Positions 1-12,290 are shown, counted from the first letter of the stretch. The stretch: 64,000 bases of DNA from Tenacibaculum adriaticum (GCF_008124875.1 NZ_VNIA01000004.1:1-64000), one strand, 5' to 3'. Notes: a model not told the origin generated them from the sequence alone. Numbers and translations: made by a program.

Positions 1-36
1 TACTGCCAATGGTGGGAGAGTAGGTCGTCGCCTTTC
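1..36 (+). rRNA. 5S ribosomal RNA, 3' end only
   Basis: The first 36 bases match the conserved 3' arm of flavobacterial 5S rRNA (the GGTGGGAGAGTAGGTCG segment at 11-27 followed by the closing helix strand). The 5' part lies outside the window. It is followed at once by a strong intrinsic terminator, as expected for the last gene of an rrn operon. The exact 3' end is estimated. Confidence 0.8.
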
Positions 37-46
37 TTTATACAGA

Positions 47-78
47 AACCCAATCTTATATAAGATTGGGTTTTTTTT
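47..78 (+). terminator. rrn operon terminator
   Basis: Perfect 13+13 bp inverted repeat (47-72) followed by a T run to 78. It closes the 5S rRNA transcript. The opposite strand has no comparable T run, so it works mainly for the plus strand. The remaining bases 79-160 show nothing recognisable. Confidence 0.85.
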
Positions 79-160
79 GTTTATAATACTTGCTAATTTT
101 TTTGACTTCTTAATCTAAATCTGGTTAACTAGCTTATATTTTGTGAAAACTTAATTTAAA

Positions 161-1621
161 CTAGGCACTCAATAAATCCCCTTTACCTTTGGTAGGTAAA
201 ACATCCTTTTCTGATAGATATTTATTAACCTCTTTGGCTGCTTCCCTTCCTTCGGAGATTGCCCAGACAATTAAGGATTGTCCTCGTCGCATATCACCCG
301 CTGTAAATATTTTTGGTACATTTGTTTGGTATTTACCATACTCAGTTTTATAATTAGAACGAACATTTGTTTCTACACCTAATTTATCTGCAAGTGTACT
401 TTCCGGACCTGTAAAACCTAGGGCTAATAATGCTAAGTCACAGGGCCATATTTTTTCTGTACCTTCAATTTCTATTAATTTAGGACGTTCACCAGGAATC
501 ATTTTCCATTTTACATTTATTGTTTTTAAAGCAGTTAATTTTCCGTTTTTATCTTTAATAAACTCTTTTGTATTTATTAACCAATTACGTTCAACTCCTT
601 CTTTATGTGAAGTAGAAGTTTTTAATTGTAAAGGCCAATAAGGCCAAGGGGTTTTTGGAGAACGATGTTCAGGTGGTTTTGGCATAATTTCAAAATTAAT
701 TATCGATTTTGCTCCATGTCGGTTAGAGGTTCCAATACAATCTGAACCTGTATCTCCACCACCAATAACAATTACATTTTTATCCGTAGCCATTACTTGA
801 TCTTTAATTTCTTGACCAAATACTACTTTTGTTTGTTGGGTTAAGAAATCCATTGCTTGTACCACGCCATCAGCATCAATACCTGGAGTTGGTAAACTTC
901 TTTTTTCTGTAGCACCACCACAAAGTACTATAGAATCAAATGAATCTAAATGTTCAACATGAAAGTTAACACCTACATTTACGTTGGTTTTAAAAGTTAT
1001 CCCTTCTGCTTCTAAAATAGCAACACGACGATCTATAATTCCTTTTTCCATTTTGAAATTAGGAATTCCATAACGTAATAATCCACCGATAGCATCATCT
1101 CTTTCAAAAACTGTAATTGTATGACCAGCTCTGTTTAATTGTTGTGCCGTGGCTAAACCAGCAGGACCAGAACCTATCACAGCAACTGACTTTCCTGTTC
1201 TTTGAATTGGTGGGTTAGGAAGTATCCATCCTTCAGAAAATCCTTTTTCAATAATATATTTTTCTATATTCTCTATAGAAACAGGTTCATTTATTATACC
1301 TAATACACATGCTTTTTCACAAGGAGCTGGACAAAGTCTTCCTGTGAATTCTGGAAAATTATTGGTAGCATGTAGAATATCTAACGCTTTTTTCCATTCA
1401 CCTTTATGCACCATCTCATTAAAATCAGGTATTAGATTGCCTAATGGACAACCACTGTGACAAAATGGTACACCACAACTCATACAACGTGCCCCTTGAT
1501 TTTTTAGGGAATCATTTTTTAAAGGAATAGTAAATTCTTGAAAATTTTTTATACGTTCTTTTACAGGTGTTGTTGATTCGTTTTCTCTTTTATGTATTTT
1601 GAACCCTTCTATTTGTCCCAT
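161..1621 (-). CDS. gltD: Glutamate synthase (NADPH) small subunit
   Basis: 486 aa, the usual GltD length. GltD takes electrons from NADPH through FAD and passes them to the large subunit, which makes two glutamates from glutamine plus 2-oxoglutarate in the cytoplasm. Visible features: N-terminal cysteine clusters for iron-sulfur centres (C46, C49, C54, C58 and C97, C101, C105), the FAD-binding GSGPAG loop at 150-155, and a second dinucleotide loop GGGDTG near residue 290 for NADPH. It lies three bases after gltB on the same strand, so the two are surely cotranscribed as gltB-gltD. No intrinsic terminator is visible between its stop and the rrn operon facing it. Confidence 0.97.
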   Translation of the reverse strand: MGQIEGFKIHKRENESTTPVKERIKNFQEFTIPLKNDSLKNQGARCMSCGVPFCHSGCPLGNLIPDFNEMVHKGEWKKALDILHATNNFPEFTGRLCPAPCEKACVLGIINEPVSIENIEKYIIEKGFSEGWILPNPPIQRTGKSVAVIGSGPAGLATAQQLNRAGHTITVFERDDAIGGLLRYGIPNFKMEKGIIDRRVAILEAEGITFKTNVNVGVNFHVEHLDSFDSIVLCGGATEKRSLPTPGIDADGVVQAMDFLTQQTKVVFGQEIKDQVMATDKNVIVIGGGDTGSDCIGTSNRHGAKSIINFEIMPKPPEHRSPKTPWPYWPLQLKTSTSHKEGVERNWLINTKEFIKDKNGKLTALKTINVKWKMIPGERPKLIEIEGTEKIWPCDLALLALGFTGPESTLADKLGVETNVRSNYKTEYGKYQTNVPKIFTAGDMRRGQSLIVWAISEGREAAKEVNKYLSEKDVLPTKGKGDLLSA

Positions 1622-1624
1622 ATC

Positions 1625-4600
1625 TTAAACTGTTAATTGTTGTACTTGATTTTCTGATTGTAAATTTTCTAATGCTTTTTTATAATCAGTAGGAAAAACT
1701 TTTATAAAATTAGTAGATTCATGAGCCCAATTATTTAATAATTTATTTGCTAACTTGCTTTGAGTATAAGTAGCATGCTTTTGTATTAGCTCTTCTAATT
1801 CTTCTACATCATAATGCATTAAAGTCTCTAATTCAACCATTTCTAAATTGCATAAGGTTTTTGAGAACTGTTTATTTTTATCATAAACATAAGCAATTCC
1901 TCCACTCATTCCTGCTGCAAAATTTTTCCCCGTTTTTCCTAATACTACTATTTTTCCACCAGTCATGTATTCACAACCATGATCTCCAACACCTTCAACA
2001 ACGGCAGTAACTCCAGAGTTACGAACAGCAAAGCGTTCGCCAGCAATTCCATTAATATAAGCTTCACCGCTTACTGCTCCATAAAAACTAACATTACCTG
2101 TAATTATATTTTCTTCTGCAACGAAAGTTGCTTTTTGAGGTTTTTTTATAATTATTTTTGCTCCAGATAATCCTTTTCCTAGGTAATCATTAGTTTCTCC
2201 TTCAACAATTAAGGTTAGTCCCTTTGTGGCAAAAGCACCGAAACTTTGTCCTGCAGATCCTTTGAAATTTAATTTAATGGTATCGTCTGGAAGACCATTA
2301 ATACCGTGAACCTTAGAAATTTCATTTGAGGTTATGGCTCCAACGGCTCGATCTGTATTTTTTATTTTATAATTACGACTGGTCGATTTTTTATTTTGAA
2401 TTGCATTTTTAACGTCAGAACAAATTTTTATATCTAAGACATTAATTAATTGATGGTCTTGTTTCTCTGTATTGTGTAATATTTTTTCTTCTTCTTTTGT
2501 TTGATATAGTATAGCAGACAAATCAATAGATTTAGCTTTATAATGATTTATGGCTTTATTAGCACTGATTTTATGTACTTGGCCAACCATTTCTTTAACG
2601 GTTCTAAACCCTAATTGTGCCATTATTTCTCGAAGTTCTTCAGCTACGAAATACATAAAATTGATAACATTTTCAGGCGTACCTTTAAAGTTTTTACGTA
2701 ATTCAGGATCTTGAGTAGCAATACCTACAGGACATGTGTTTAAATGACATGCACGCATCATAATACAACCAGAGGCAACCAAAGGAGCAGTAGCAAAACC
2801 AAATTCTTCAGCACCTAATAGTGCGGCAATAGCAACATCTCTACCTGTTTTTAATTGTCCGTCACATTCTAAAACGACCCTACTTCTTAAATTGTTAAGG
2901 ACCAAAGTTTGTTGAGCTTCTGCAAGACCTAATTCCCACGGCAGCCCCGCATGTTTTAAAGAGGTGAGAGGGGAAGCACCTGTTCCTCCATCAAAACCAG
3001 AGATAAGAATTACATCTGCTTTGGCTTTTGCCACACCTGCAGCGATAGTACCCACACCAACTTTTGATACGAGTTTCACATTTATCCGAGCTTTACGATT
3101 GGCATTTTTTAAATCAAAAATTAGTTGAGCTAAGTCTTCAATAGAATAAATATCATGATGGGGAGGAGGAGAGATTAAGCCAACGTAAGGAGTTGAATTT
3201 CTAACTTCAGCAATCCAAGGAAGTACTTTTTCACCAGGTAACTGTCCGCCTTCTCCTGGTTTAGCTCCTTGTGCCATTTTAATCTGTATTTCTTTAGCAT
3301 TCGTTAGATAGTTACTTGTTACCCCAAATCTACCAGATGCTACTTGCTTGATTGCACTATTTTTAGAATCTCCGTTTGGAAGTTTTTTAAATCTATTTAG
3401 ATCTTCACCACCTTCTCCTGAATTACTTTTACCTCCAATCCGGTTCATTGCAATTGCTAAATTTTCATGAGCCTCTTTACTAATAGAACCGTAGGACATT
3501 GCGCCTGTTTTAAAACGTTTTACAATTTCTGTCCAAGGCTCTACTTCATCGATAGAAATAGGGTCGAGATTATTAAATTCAAATAAACCTCTAATAGTCA
3601 TTAAATTTTCACTTTGCTCATTAATTAGTTTAGAATAAGTAGCATAACTTTCTTTACTTTTTGTATTAACTGCCTGTTGAAGTTTTGCAATAGAATTTGG
3701 ATTAAACATATGTTTTTCTTCATTTCTTCTCCACCTATACTCTCCTCCAATAGGAAGTTGTAAATTACCATCAATTTTTATACTAGGGAAAGCATTATTA
3801 TGGCGTTTAAAAATATCTTTTTCTATAACATATAAACCGATTCCGCCAATACGAGAAGGAGTATTTGGAAAATATTTATTAGTAAAAGATTTTTTTAAAC
3901 CCAAAATTTCAAAAATTTGAGAAGCCCTATAAGAATGGAGTGTAGAAATTCCGATTTTATTCATAATCTTTAAAATTCCTTTACCAATAGCGGTATTGAA
4001 ATTTTCCACAGCTTCTTCCTTATTGATGTTTTTTATATTTCCTTCTTTTACTTCACTTCTTATAATTTCATTTACTAGATAAGGATTAATAGCGCTAGCT
4101 CCATAGCCAAATAAAGTAGCGAAATGATGAGGCTCTCTTGCTTCCGCAGTTTCAATAACAATACCGAATTTTGAGCGTTTTCCTTTCTTATTTAAAGAAT
4201 GATGCAGGTATGAGCAAGCTAATAAAGCTGGTATAGGAGCATTTTGAGCATCAACACCTCTATCTGACAGAATAATAATATTTGTATTGTTGTTGATTAC
4301 TTTTTCAGCTTTGATTAATATATTATCCAATGCTCTTTCTAATGCGTTAACTCCTTTTTCAAATTCGTATAAAATTGGAATAGAAACCGCTTTAAAATCG
4401 GGATGATTTATATTTTTAATTTTATCTAAGTCATTATTTGAGATTACAGGATTTTGGATACGTAATTTTTTAGCTTGTTCAGGAATAATATCAAAGATAT
4501 TTCTGTCTCCTCCTATCGCTAGACTTATATCGGTGATTATTTCCTCTCTAATTCCGTCTAAAGGAGGGTTGGTAACCTGTGCAAATAATTGCTTAAAATA

Positions 4601-6133
4601 GTTGTAAAGTAATTGAGGTTTATCTGATAAAACTGCCAAAGGAGTATCTGTTCCCATAGAACCAATAGCTTCTTTTGCCTTTGTAGCCATAGGAGTAATT
4701 ATCGTTGAAATATCTTCAGAAGTATACCCAAAAACATTTAGTCTTGTTGTATAATCAGTTTGTTCGGTTGGAGTAAGATTATTTGTGTATGGAACTTTGG
4801 CTAATGGTAAAGTATGCTCTTTTACCCAAGCTTTATAAGGATGCTTAGAAATGATTTTATCTTTTACTTCTTGGTCTTCAATTATGCGACCTTTAATCAT
4901 ATCAACCAAAAATATTTTTCCTGGTTCTAATCTACCATGTTTTACTACATTTTCTGGAGCAATTTCAATAACACCAATTTCTGAAGACATAATGACATAT
5001 CCATCTTTTGTAACTGTATACCTTGATGGGCGTAAACCATTTCTATCCAATAAAGCTCCTATGTAATTACCATCTGTAAAAGGTATAGAAGCGGGACCAT
5101 CCCAAGGTTCCATAATACATGAATGGTATTCGTAAAAAGCTTTTTTATCAGCAGGCATTGAAATATCTTTTTCCCAAGCTTCAGGAACCATAATCATTAA
5201 AACTTCGGGTAAAGACCTTCCTGTTAATAATAATAATTCAACGACCATATCCATAGAAGCCGAATCAGACTTTCCCTCTAATACAATAGGAAATAACTTT
5301 TTAAGGGTATCATTATCAAATAAATCACTTTTAATCAATTCTTCACGAGCACGCATTCTACTAATGTTTCCTTTAAGCGTATTAATTTCTCCATTGTGGC
5401 ACATATAACGAAAAGGCTGAGCTAAATCCCAAGAAGGAAAGGTGTTGGTAGAAAAACGTTGATGCACTAAGGCTAAACGTGTAACTACATCTGATTGATG
5501 TAAATCCGTATAATATCTACCGATGTCTTCTGGAACCAAAAGGCCTTTATAAATTATGGTAGTAGTTGACAAACTAGAGAAATAAAAATATTTTTTTTCA
5601 GAGAGCTTAGATTTTTCTATTTGATGTTCTGCTATTTTTCTGGCAGCATAGAGTTTTGCATTAAATTGTAAATTTGTTAAAGTAGTATCTTTTTTAGTAA
5701 TAAATAACTGGTAAATATTTGGTTCTGATTTTGCTGCTATTTTACCTAAATAAGAGGTGTTAACAGGAACTCTTCTCCAACCTAAAACCTGTAAATCTTG
5801 TTTTGCTAGTTCTGTTTCTAATTTTTCTTTACAATATTCAAACTGATTTCTACTTTTAGGTAAAAACAGCATCCCTACAGCATATTCAGAAGGTTTAGGT
5901 AAGTTAAAAGAACAAACACGTTTAAAATAATTATGAGGAATATCGATTAAAATACCAGCTCCATCTCCCGTTTTTCCATCAGATCCCACAGCACCTCTAT
6001 GTTCTAGTTTTACTAAAATTTCTAGAGCATCATGTATAATACTATGTGATTTTTTTCCATGTAGGTTACATATAAAACCAGCACCACAATTAGCGGTTTC
6101 AAATTCTTTTAAATAGAGTCCTTTAGAGTTCAT
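1625..6133 (-). CDS. gltB: Glutamate synthase large subunit
   Basis: 1502 aa, full length. Domain order fits GltB: N-terminal class II glutamine amidotransferase with the catalytic cysteine exposed after a short propeptide (C16, in CGAGF), central domain, FMN-binding synthase barrel with the GGTGASPL segment, the 3Fe-4S cysteine cluster near residues 1120-1133 (CIMMRACHLNTCPVG), and the C-terminal GXGXG beta-helix domain. It releases ammonia from glutamine and channels it to 2-oxoglutarate, giving net glutamate in nitrogen assimilation. First gene of the gltBD pair. No TAnnTTTG promoter box was found in the upstream gap, so its promoter remains unplaced. Confidence 0.97.
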   Translation of the reverse strand: MNSKGLYLKEFETANCGAGFICNLHGKKSHSIIHDALEILVKLEHRGAVGSDGKTGDGAGILIDIPHNYFKRVCSFNLPKPSEYAVGMLFLPKSRNQFEYCKEKLETELAKQDLQVLGWRRVPVNTSYLGKIAAKSEPNIYQLFITKKDTTLTNLQFNAKLYAARKIAEHQIEKSKLSEKKYFYFSSLSTTTIIYKGLLVPEDIGRYYTDLHQSDVVTRLALVHQRFSTNTFPSWDLAQPFRYMCHNGEINTLKGNISRMRAREELIKSDLFDNDTLKKLFPIVLEGKSDSASMDMVVELLLLTGRSLPEVLMIMVPEAWEKDISMPADKKAFYEYHSCIMEPWDGPASIPFTDGNYIGALLDRNGLRPSRYTVTKDGYVIMSSEIGVIEIAPENVVKHGRLEPGKIFLVDMIKGRIIEDQEVKDKIISKHPYKAWVKEHTLPLAKVPYTNNLTPTEQTDYTTRLNVFGYTSEDISTIITPMATKAKEAIGSMGTDTPLAVLSDKPQLLYNYFKQLFAQVTNPPLDGIREEIITDISLAIGGDRNIFDIIPEQAKKLRIQNPVISNNDLDKIKNINHPDFKAVSIPILYEFEKGVNALERALDNILIKAEKVINNNTNIIILSDRGVDAQNAPIPALLACSYLHHSLNKKGKRSKFGIVIETAEAREPHHFATLFGYGASAINPYLVNEIIRSEVKEGNIKNINKEEAVENFNTAIGKGILKIMNKIGISTLHSYRASQIFEILGLKKSFTNKYFPNTPSRIGGIGLYVIEKDIFKRHNNAFPSIKIDGNLQLPIGGEYRWRRNEEKHMFNPNSIAKLQQAVNTKSKESYATYSKLINEQSENLMTIRGLFEFNNLDPISIDEVEPWTEIVKRFKTGAMSYGSISKEAHENLAIAMNRIGGKSNSGEGGEDLNRFKKLPNGDSKNSAIKQVASGRFGVTSNYLTNAKEIQIKMAQGAKPGEGGQLPGEKVLPWIAEVRNSTPYVGLISPPPHHDIYSIEDLAQLIFDLKNANRKARINVKLVSKVGVGTIAAGVAKAKADVILISGFDGGTGASPLTSLKHAGLPWELGLAEAQQTLVLNNLRSRVVLECDGQLKTGRDVAIAALLGAEEFGFATAPLVASGCIMMRACHLNTCPVGIATQDPELRKNFKGTPENVINFMYFVAEELREIMAQLGFRTVKEMVGQVHKISANKAINHYKAKSIDLSAILYQTKEEEKILHNTEKQDHQLINVLDIKICSDVKNAIQNKKSTSRNYKIKNTDRAVGAITSNEISKVHGINGLPDDTIKLNFKGSAGQSFGAFATKGLTLIVEGETNDYLGKGLSGAKIIIKKPQKATFVAEENIITGNVSFYGAVSGEAYINGIAGERFAVRNSGVTAVVEGVGDHGCEYMTGGKIVVLGKTGKNFAAGMSGGIAYVYDKNKQFSKTLCNLEMVELETLMHYDVEELEELIQKHATYTQSKLANKLLNNWAHESTNFIKVFPTDYKKALENLQSENQVQQLTV

Positions 6134-6442
6134 TTTTATTGTGTTTTTTTTAATAAAAAGCTCAATAAGTTATGATTTCTTTATTGAAATAAAAAATTAT
6201 ACATTAAAAATATAATTAATTTAATTATTTGATTTTTTTTTATCAATAGTTGAATTTATCAAGAAAATATTATGTATTTGATATTTTTTCACTTAGGCTT
6301 TTTATTCAAAACGATAAAATAATTTAATGAATTTGGGTTTTATTCCTTATAATTTAAATACGAAAGTTGGCTAAATAGCTTAATATTAATTGTATAAAAT
6401 ATTTTAATAAAGGTATATAAGATGTAATTGTTAATATTATCT
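6134..6442. other. Non-coding gap upstream of gltB
   Basis: About 310 very AT-rich bases between the gltB start and the katG terminator. I see no ORF of note, no tRNA and no exact Bacteroidota promoter box on either strand. The gltB promoter and any nitrogen-responsive site must lie here, but I cannot point to one. Confidence 0.5.
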
Positions 6443-6482
6443 AAAAAAAACAGTGATGTAGAAAATTTTCTACATCACTGTT
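6443..6482 (-). terminator. katG terminator
   Basis: Perfect 34-base palindrome (6449-6482) which, read on the minus strand, is followed by eight T residues. It sits 21 bases after the katG stop codon. Confidence 0.85.
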
Positions 6483-6503
6483 ATATTTATGAAAAAAAAT
6501 AGA

Positions 6504-8816
<2,313 letters not shown>

Positions 8817-8841
8817 TTAACATTTTTATTTATAAAAACGA

Positions 8842-8849
8842 TATATTTG
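8842..8849 (+). promoter_or_regulatory. oxyR promoter, -7 box
   Basis: Exact match to the Bacteroidota consensus TAnnTTTG (TATATTTG), 46 bases before the oxyR start. No TTG at the expected -33 distance is seen, which is common for activator- or repressor-controlled genes. The predicted start point would fall at the edge of the 8853-8877 inverted repeat. Confidence 0.5.
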
Positions 8850-8852
8850 AAC

Positions 8853-8877
8853 TTAATATCTACAGTATAGATATTAA
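8853..8877. promoter_or_regulatory. Candidate OxyR operator
   Basis: Perfect inverted repeat with 10-base arms (TTAATATCTA / TAGATATTAA) around five central bases, in the gap between divergent katG and oxyR. LysR-type regulators bind such interrupted dyads. Lying over the predicted oxyR start point it could give autorepression; seen from katG it lies well upstream, where LysR activators bind. Assignment to OxyR is inferred from position and symmetry. Confidence 0.6.
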
Positions 8878-8894
8878 TTTGTAATATTTTAATA

Positions 8895-9830
8895 ATGAAC
8901 ATACAACAGTTTCAATATGTGTTAGCAGTTGTTGATTTAAAAAATTTTGAAGCAGCTGCAGAAAAGTGTTTTGTAACACAATCTACTTTAAGTACAATGA
9001 TTGGTAGGTTTGAAGATGAAATGGAAATAAAAATTTTTAATAGAAAAACAAAACCTGTTTCAATTACAGCAGAAGGAGAGGAGCTTATTAAGAGGTTGCG
9101 AATTATTTTAAATGAAATAGATTCTTTAAAAAATCTGGTTCAGGAACTTAAAGGAGAAATGGTAGGTGAGTTAAAAATAGGGATTATTCCAACTATTGCA
9201 CCCTATTTGTTACCACTGTTTCTTACCAATTTTGCAAGTGTTTTTCCAAAAGTTAAGATGATAATTAAAGAAATGACTACTTCAGAAATTCAGAAAAGTT
9301 TAAAAATTAGAACCATAGATGTTGGTGTATTAGCATTACCTTTAGAAGATGACGATTTAAATGAGTTTAATTTATACTCAGAACCTTTTTTATTGTATGA
9401 TTGTTCTGATGAAATATTAAATACAAAAGTATCTATTAATAAGTTAGACTATTCAAAATTATGCCTTTTACAAAAAGGACATTGTTTAAGAACACAGGTT
9501 CAGAGAATATGTGATTTGTCTAACAAGTTTTCTAAAACAGATGTAAATTTTGAGTTTGAATCTGGCTCTATGGATAGTTTATTAAGAATTACGGAAGCAA
9601 GAAAAGGAATGACAATTTTACCTTATTTAGCTTCAATTAATTTAACTGATGAAACAGCTAAAAAAATTGTTGAATTTGAATCACCGGTTCCTGTTAGGCA
9701 AGTTGGTTTAATTACCTACAAGTTTTTTGTTAAAAAGAAATTGTTAAATAAATTAATAGAAGTAATACAAAACTCCGTATCTGATTATATTCCAAAAACA
9801 GATGATTATAGGGTTTTAAAGCCTATATAA
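8895..9830 (+). CDS. oxyR: Peroxide-sensing LysR-type regulator OxyR
   Basis: 311 aa, normal OxyR length. Residues 1-60 form the LysR winged helix-turn-helix; the rest is the effector domain. The redox pair is present: C197 and C206 in an HCLR-x5-C context, matching the spacing of C199 and C208 in Escherichia coli OxyR, which is what separates OxyR from other LysR proteins. Peroxide forms a disulfide between them and switches the tetramer's DNA contacts. Its divergent neighbour is katG, the classic target. A TruA-like gene follows after 18 bases and may share the transcript. Confidence 0.93.
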   Translation: MNIQQFQYVLAVVDLKNFEAAAEKCFVTQSTLSTMIGRFEDEMEIKIFNRKTKPVSITAEGEELIKRLRIILNEIDSLKNLVQELKGEMVGELKIGIIPTIAPYLLPLFLTNFASVFPKVKMIIKEMTTSEIQKSLKIRTIDVGVLALPLEDDDLNEFNLYSEPFLLYDCSDEILNTKVSINKLDYSKLCLLQKGHCLRTQVQRICDLSNKFSKTDVNFEFESGSMDSLLRITEARKGMTILPYLASINLTDETAKKIVEFESPVPVRQVGLITYKFFVKKKLLNKLIEVIQNSVSDYIPKTDDYRVLKPI

Positions 9831-9848
9831 TCTTCTTAGTTTTGCTGT

Positions 9849-10637
9849 ATGAGTTATCAATTTTCGTATTTAGTTAGATTTCAATATTTAGGTTTTCGTT
9901 TACATGGTTGGCAAAAGCAACCTAATTTAAAAACGGTTCATTTTTTTGTAGACAAAACTTTAAAGTTTGTTTGCAAAGGAATCCGTTTTAAAACGGTAGG
10001 AGTTGGAAGAACAGACGCTAAAGTTTCTTCTATAGATTATTATTATCAGTTGTTTATTGATAAAGAATTAGACGAGGATTTTTTTGTTAAAGATTTTAAT
10101 GTTAATTCCCCTTCGGATATCAGAGTTCTTTCTCTGGAGAGAATTATAGATGATGATTTTAATATTATTCAGCAACCAAAAATTAAAGAATACAGATATT
10201 ATTTTTCTTTCGGCGAAAAAAACCATCCGTATTGTGCTGCATTGCTAACGGGATATTTAGACGAATTAAATATTGAATTGATGCAAGAAGCAGCAGAATT
10301 ATTTAAAGGAACTCATAATTTTAAGCGGTATTGTACTAAGCCTTCCGCAGAAACAAAAATAGTTAGAGTTATCGAAGAATGTAAAATTGAAGTTAATATG
10401 GAATTATCAGCTTCGTTTTTTCCAGAGAAAAGTTATGTATTAATTATAAGGGGAGAAGGGTTTTTAAGAAATCAAATTAGATTAATTATGGGATCTCTAG
10501 CAGAACTTGGAAAAGGTAATTATGATTTGGATTTTATAAAAGATAGTTTAAATCCTGAAAGTGATATTGATTTTTTAAAAACCATTGCACCGGCTTCAGG
10601 ATTACATTTATACAAGATTGAATTTAAGAAAGATTAA
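9849..10637 (+). CDS. TruA-like tRNA pseudouridine synthase
   Basis: 262 aa. TruA converts uridines 38-40 of tRNA anticodon stems to pseudouridine. The family signature is visible: an N-terminal GWQKQ segment with a TV pair, the catalytic aspartate D56 within GVGRTDA, and a C-terminal part with the FLRNQIR motif typical of TruA. The residues after the catalytic Asp (KVSS in place of the usual GVHA) depart from canonical TruA, so this may be a divergent paralog rather than the main enzyme. It starts 18 bases after oxyR and its 3' end overlaps the facing GT-C gene by four bases. Confidence 0.75.
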   Translation: MSYQFSYLVRFQYLGFRLHGWQKQPNLKTVHFFVDKTLKFVCKGIRFKTVGVGRTDAKVSSIDYYYQLFIDKELDEDFFVKDFNVNSPSDIRVLSLERIIDDDFNIIQQPKIKEYRYYFSFGEKNHPYCAALLTGYLDELNIELMQEAAELFKGTHNFKRYCTKPSAETKIVRVIEECKIEVNMELSASFFPEKSYVLIIRGEGFLRNQIRLIMGSLAELGKGNYDLDFIKDSLNPESDIDFLKTIAPASGLHLYKIEFKKD

Positions 10638-12280
10638 ACTTCCTTTTTTATTTTTACAAGATAGACTTTACCTGTTTTAGAACTTCTCGTTTTAGGGTTT
10701 AAGAATTTTAAATTAAGTCGTGTCACTCTAAAATTTTCAGCCTCTATTTTCTCAGTAATAATGAATTCTTGTTTTTTAAGATTTTCAATATCATTTTTCT
10801 TTTTTGTAAAAAGCCAAATTTCATCCTTTATATCTTTTATTTCATCAGTAGAGATCCAAGGAATATTTTTTTTAGTATAAAAGTCTAAGCTCCAAGAATA
10901 ATTGTTTTCATAAATATAAATATCATCAATATTGATGTTTTTTTCTTTTATAATTTTAGCAATATTCATTCCCCCTTGATATTGTAATAGTTTAGGGTAA
11001 AAATATGAGTTGAGTACTACATTAACAAAAATCATTAAAAGAACGGAATTCACTAGTATTTTATTTGAAATCTCTTCCTTTTTAACAAGAGTTAAAATTA
11101 ATATTATAAAGCTTAACAAGGCCAATATTACTGTAAGTATAGTTGGTGTGTTAAATGTGAAAAATAAAATTAAAAAAGAAGCAATTGCAAGAACTAAAAC
11201 GAAGAAGTACACAAAACCTAAGAAAACTTTTAAGGTTTTTTGTTTACCATCTACATTTAAGTTATACAAGACTCCTGCGGTAAAAATTGATAAAGACGGA
11301 ATTAATGGATTTAAATAGTGAGGTAATTTAAATTTAGAAAAACTTATTATTACAAGAATTATTAAGATTCCTCCTATGGTTAAAAATTCAACTCCTTTTG
11401 TTTTTTTAAAGCCATTTTTTACCCATTTTTTAATTTGGTAAAATAATCCAAAATACATTAAAAATGCCCAAGGTAAAAATACCCAAAGAAGAGAATGGAA
11501 GAAGAAAGCATAATCGGGACTGTTTTGTTTAAACCCACTTGCAGTAGCCCTATTAACGTTTTGTTTCCATAAAATAAATTCAACTCCATCCCAACCAAAT
11601 TGAACATAATACGCATATAGAATAGGAGTGATGGAAAGAAAAAATACAACAAAAGCAATTAATATTTTGTAAGAAAAGATAAAAGAAAACTTTTTATTAT
11701 AAATAATATGTGCAAATAAAGAAAAGCAAATGATTGCAACACCATAAAAACCTTTAGTAGAAAAAGCTATTCCCATAGCAACAGCTCCTAAAATAATTGG
11801 AAGTGTTTTTTTAGTCAAAAGATATTCAAAAAATTGCCATATAGAAAATATTACAGCACCTGTTAAAACAGCATCTGTTCTTACATCATGATTAGCTAAA
11901 ATTATAGATTGACTTGTTAAAAAGATTAATGATCCATAATGAGCAATGCTTTTATCATATAATTTTTTAGTTAAATGATAAGTTGAAATAGCGCCTAAAA
12001 CGGTAAATAATATAGCTGGCAATCTATATGCCCACTCTTGTAAACCAAAAATTTTATATGAAATAGCAGCCAACCAAAAATGCATATGAGGTTTATCTAA
12101 ATATGGATTTGGACCTTTATAAAACTCAAATAAATTATCATTTAGGTACATTCTCATAGCCATTACAGCATGTTGAGCAGAATCATTTTCCATCAGAGGA
12201 ATAAATAATCCGATAGCATAAACAATGGCAATAAGTATGTATAAATATTTGATATTTTTCTTTTTATAGAAGAAGTCCAT
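10634..12280 (-). CDS. GT-C fold membrane glycosyltransferase (GT39/ArnT-like)
   Basis: 548 aa with about a dozen hydrophobic segments. Proteins of the PMT/ArnT class take a sugar from a polyprenyl-phosphate carrier and attach it to lipid, glycan or protein on the outer face of the inner membrane. The first periplasmic loop holds the acidic motif (NDSAQHA near residues 32-38) and a later HDVRTD segment fits the second conserved acidic site. It is the last gene of a minus-strand operon: an ArnC-like transferase that could make the polyprenyl-linked donor, a membrane protein that could be a flippase, and this enzyme. The acceptor is unknown. Confidence 0.8.
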   Translation of the reverse strand: MDFFYKKKNIKYLYILIAIVYAIGLFIPLMENDSAQHAVMAMRMYLNDNLFEFYKGPNPYLDKPHMHFWLAAISYKIFGLQEWAYRLPAILFTVLGAISTYHLTKKLYDKSIAHYGSLIFLTSQSIILANHDVRTDAVLTGAVIFSIWQFFEYLLTKKTLPIILGAVAMGIAFSTKGFYGVAIICFSLFAHIIYNKKFSFIFSYKILIAFVVFFLSITPILYAYYVQFGWDGVEFILWKQNVNRATASGFKQNSPDYAFFFHSLLWVFLPWAFLMYFGLFYQIKKWVKNGFKKTKGVEFLTIGGILIILVIISFSKFKLPHYLNPLIPSLSIFTAGVLYNLNVDGKQKTLKVFLGFVYFFVLVLAIASFLILFFTFNTPTILTVILALLSFIILILTLVKKEEISNKILVNSVLLMIFVNVVLNSYFYPKLLQYQGGMNIAKIIKEKNINIDDIYIYENNYSWSLDFYTKKNIPWISTDEIKDIKDEIWLFTKKKNDIENLKKQEFIITEKIEAENFRVTRLNLKFLNPKTRSSKTGKVYLVKIKKEV

Positions 12281-12290
12281 GAGTTAATTT

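Noticed and set aside
11010-11318. 102-codon plus-strand ORF
   Set aside because: Antisense to the GT-C gene; lysine/threonine-rich nonsense from AT-rich sequence.
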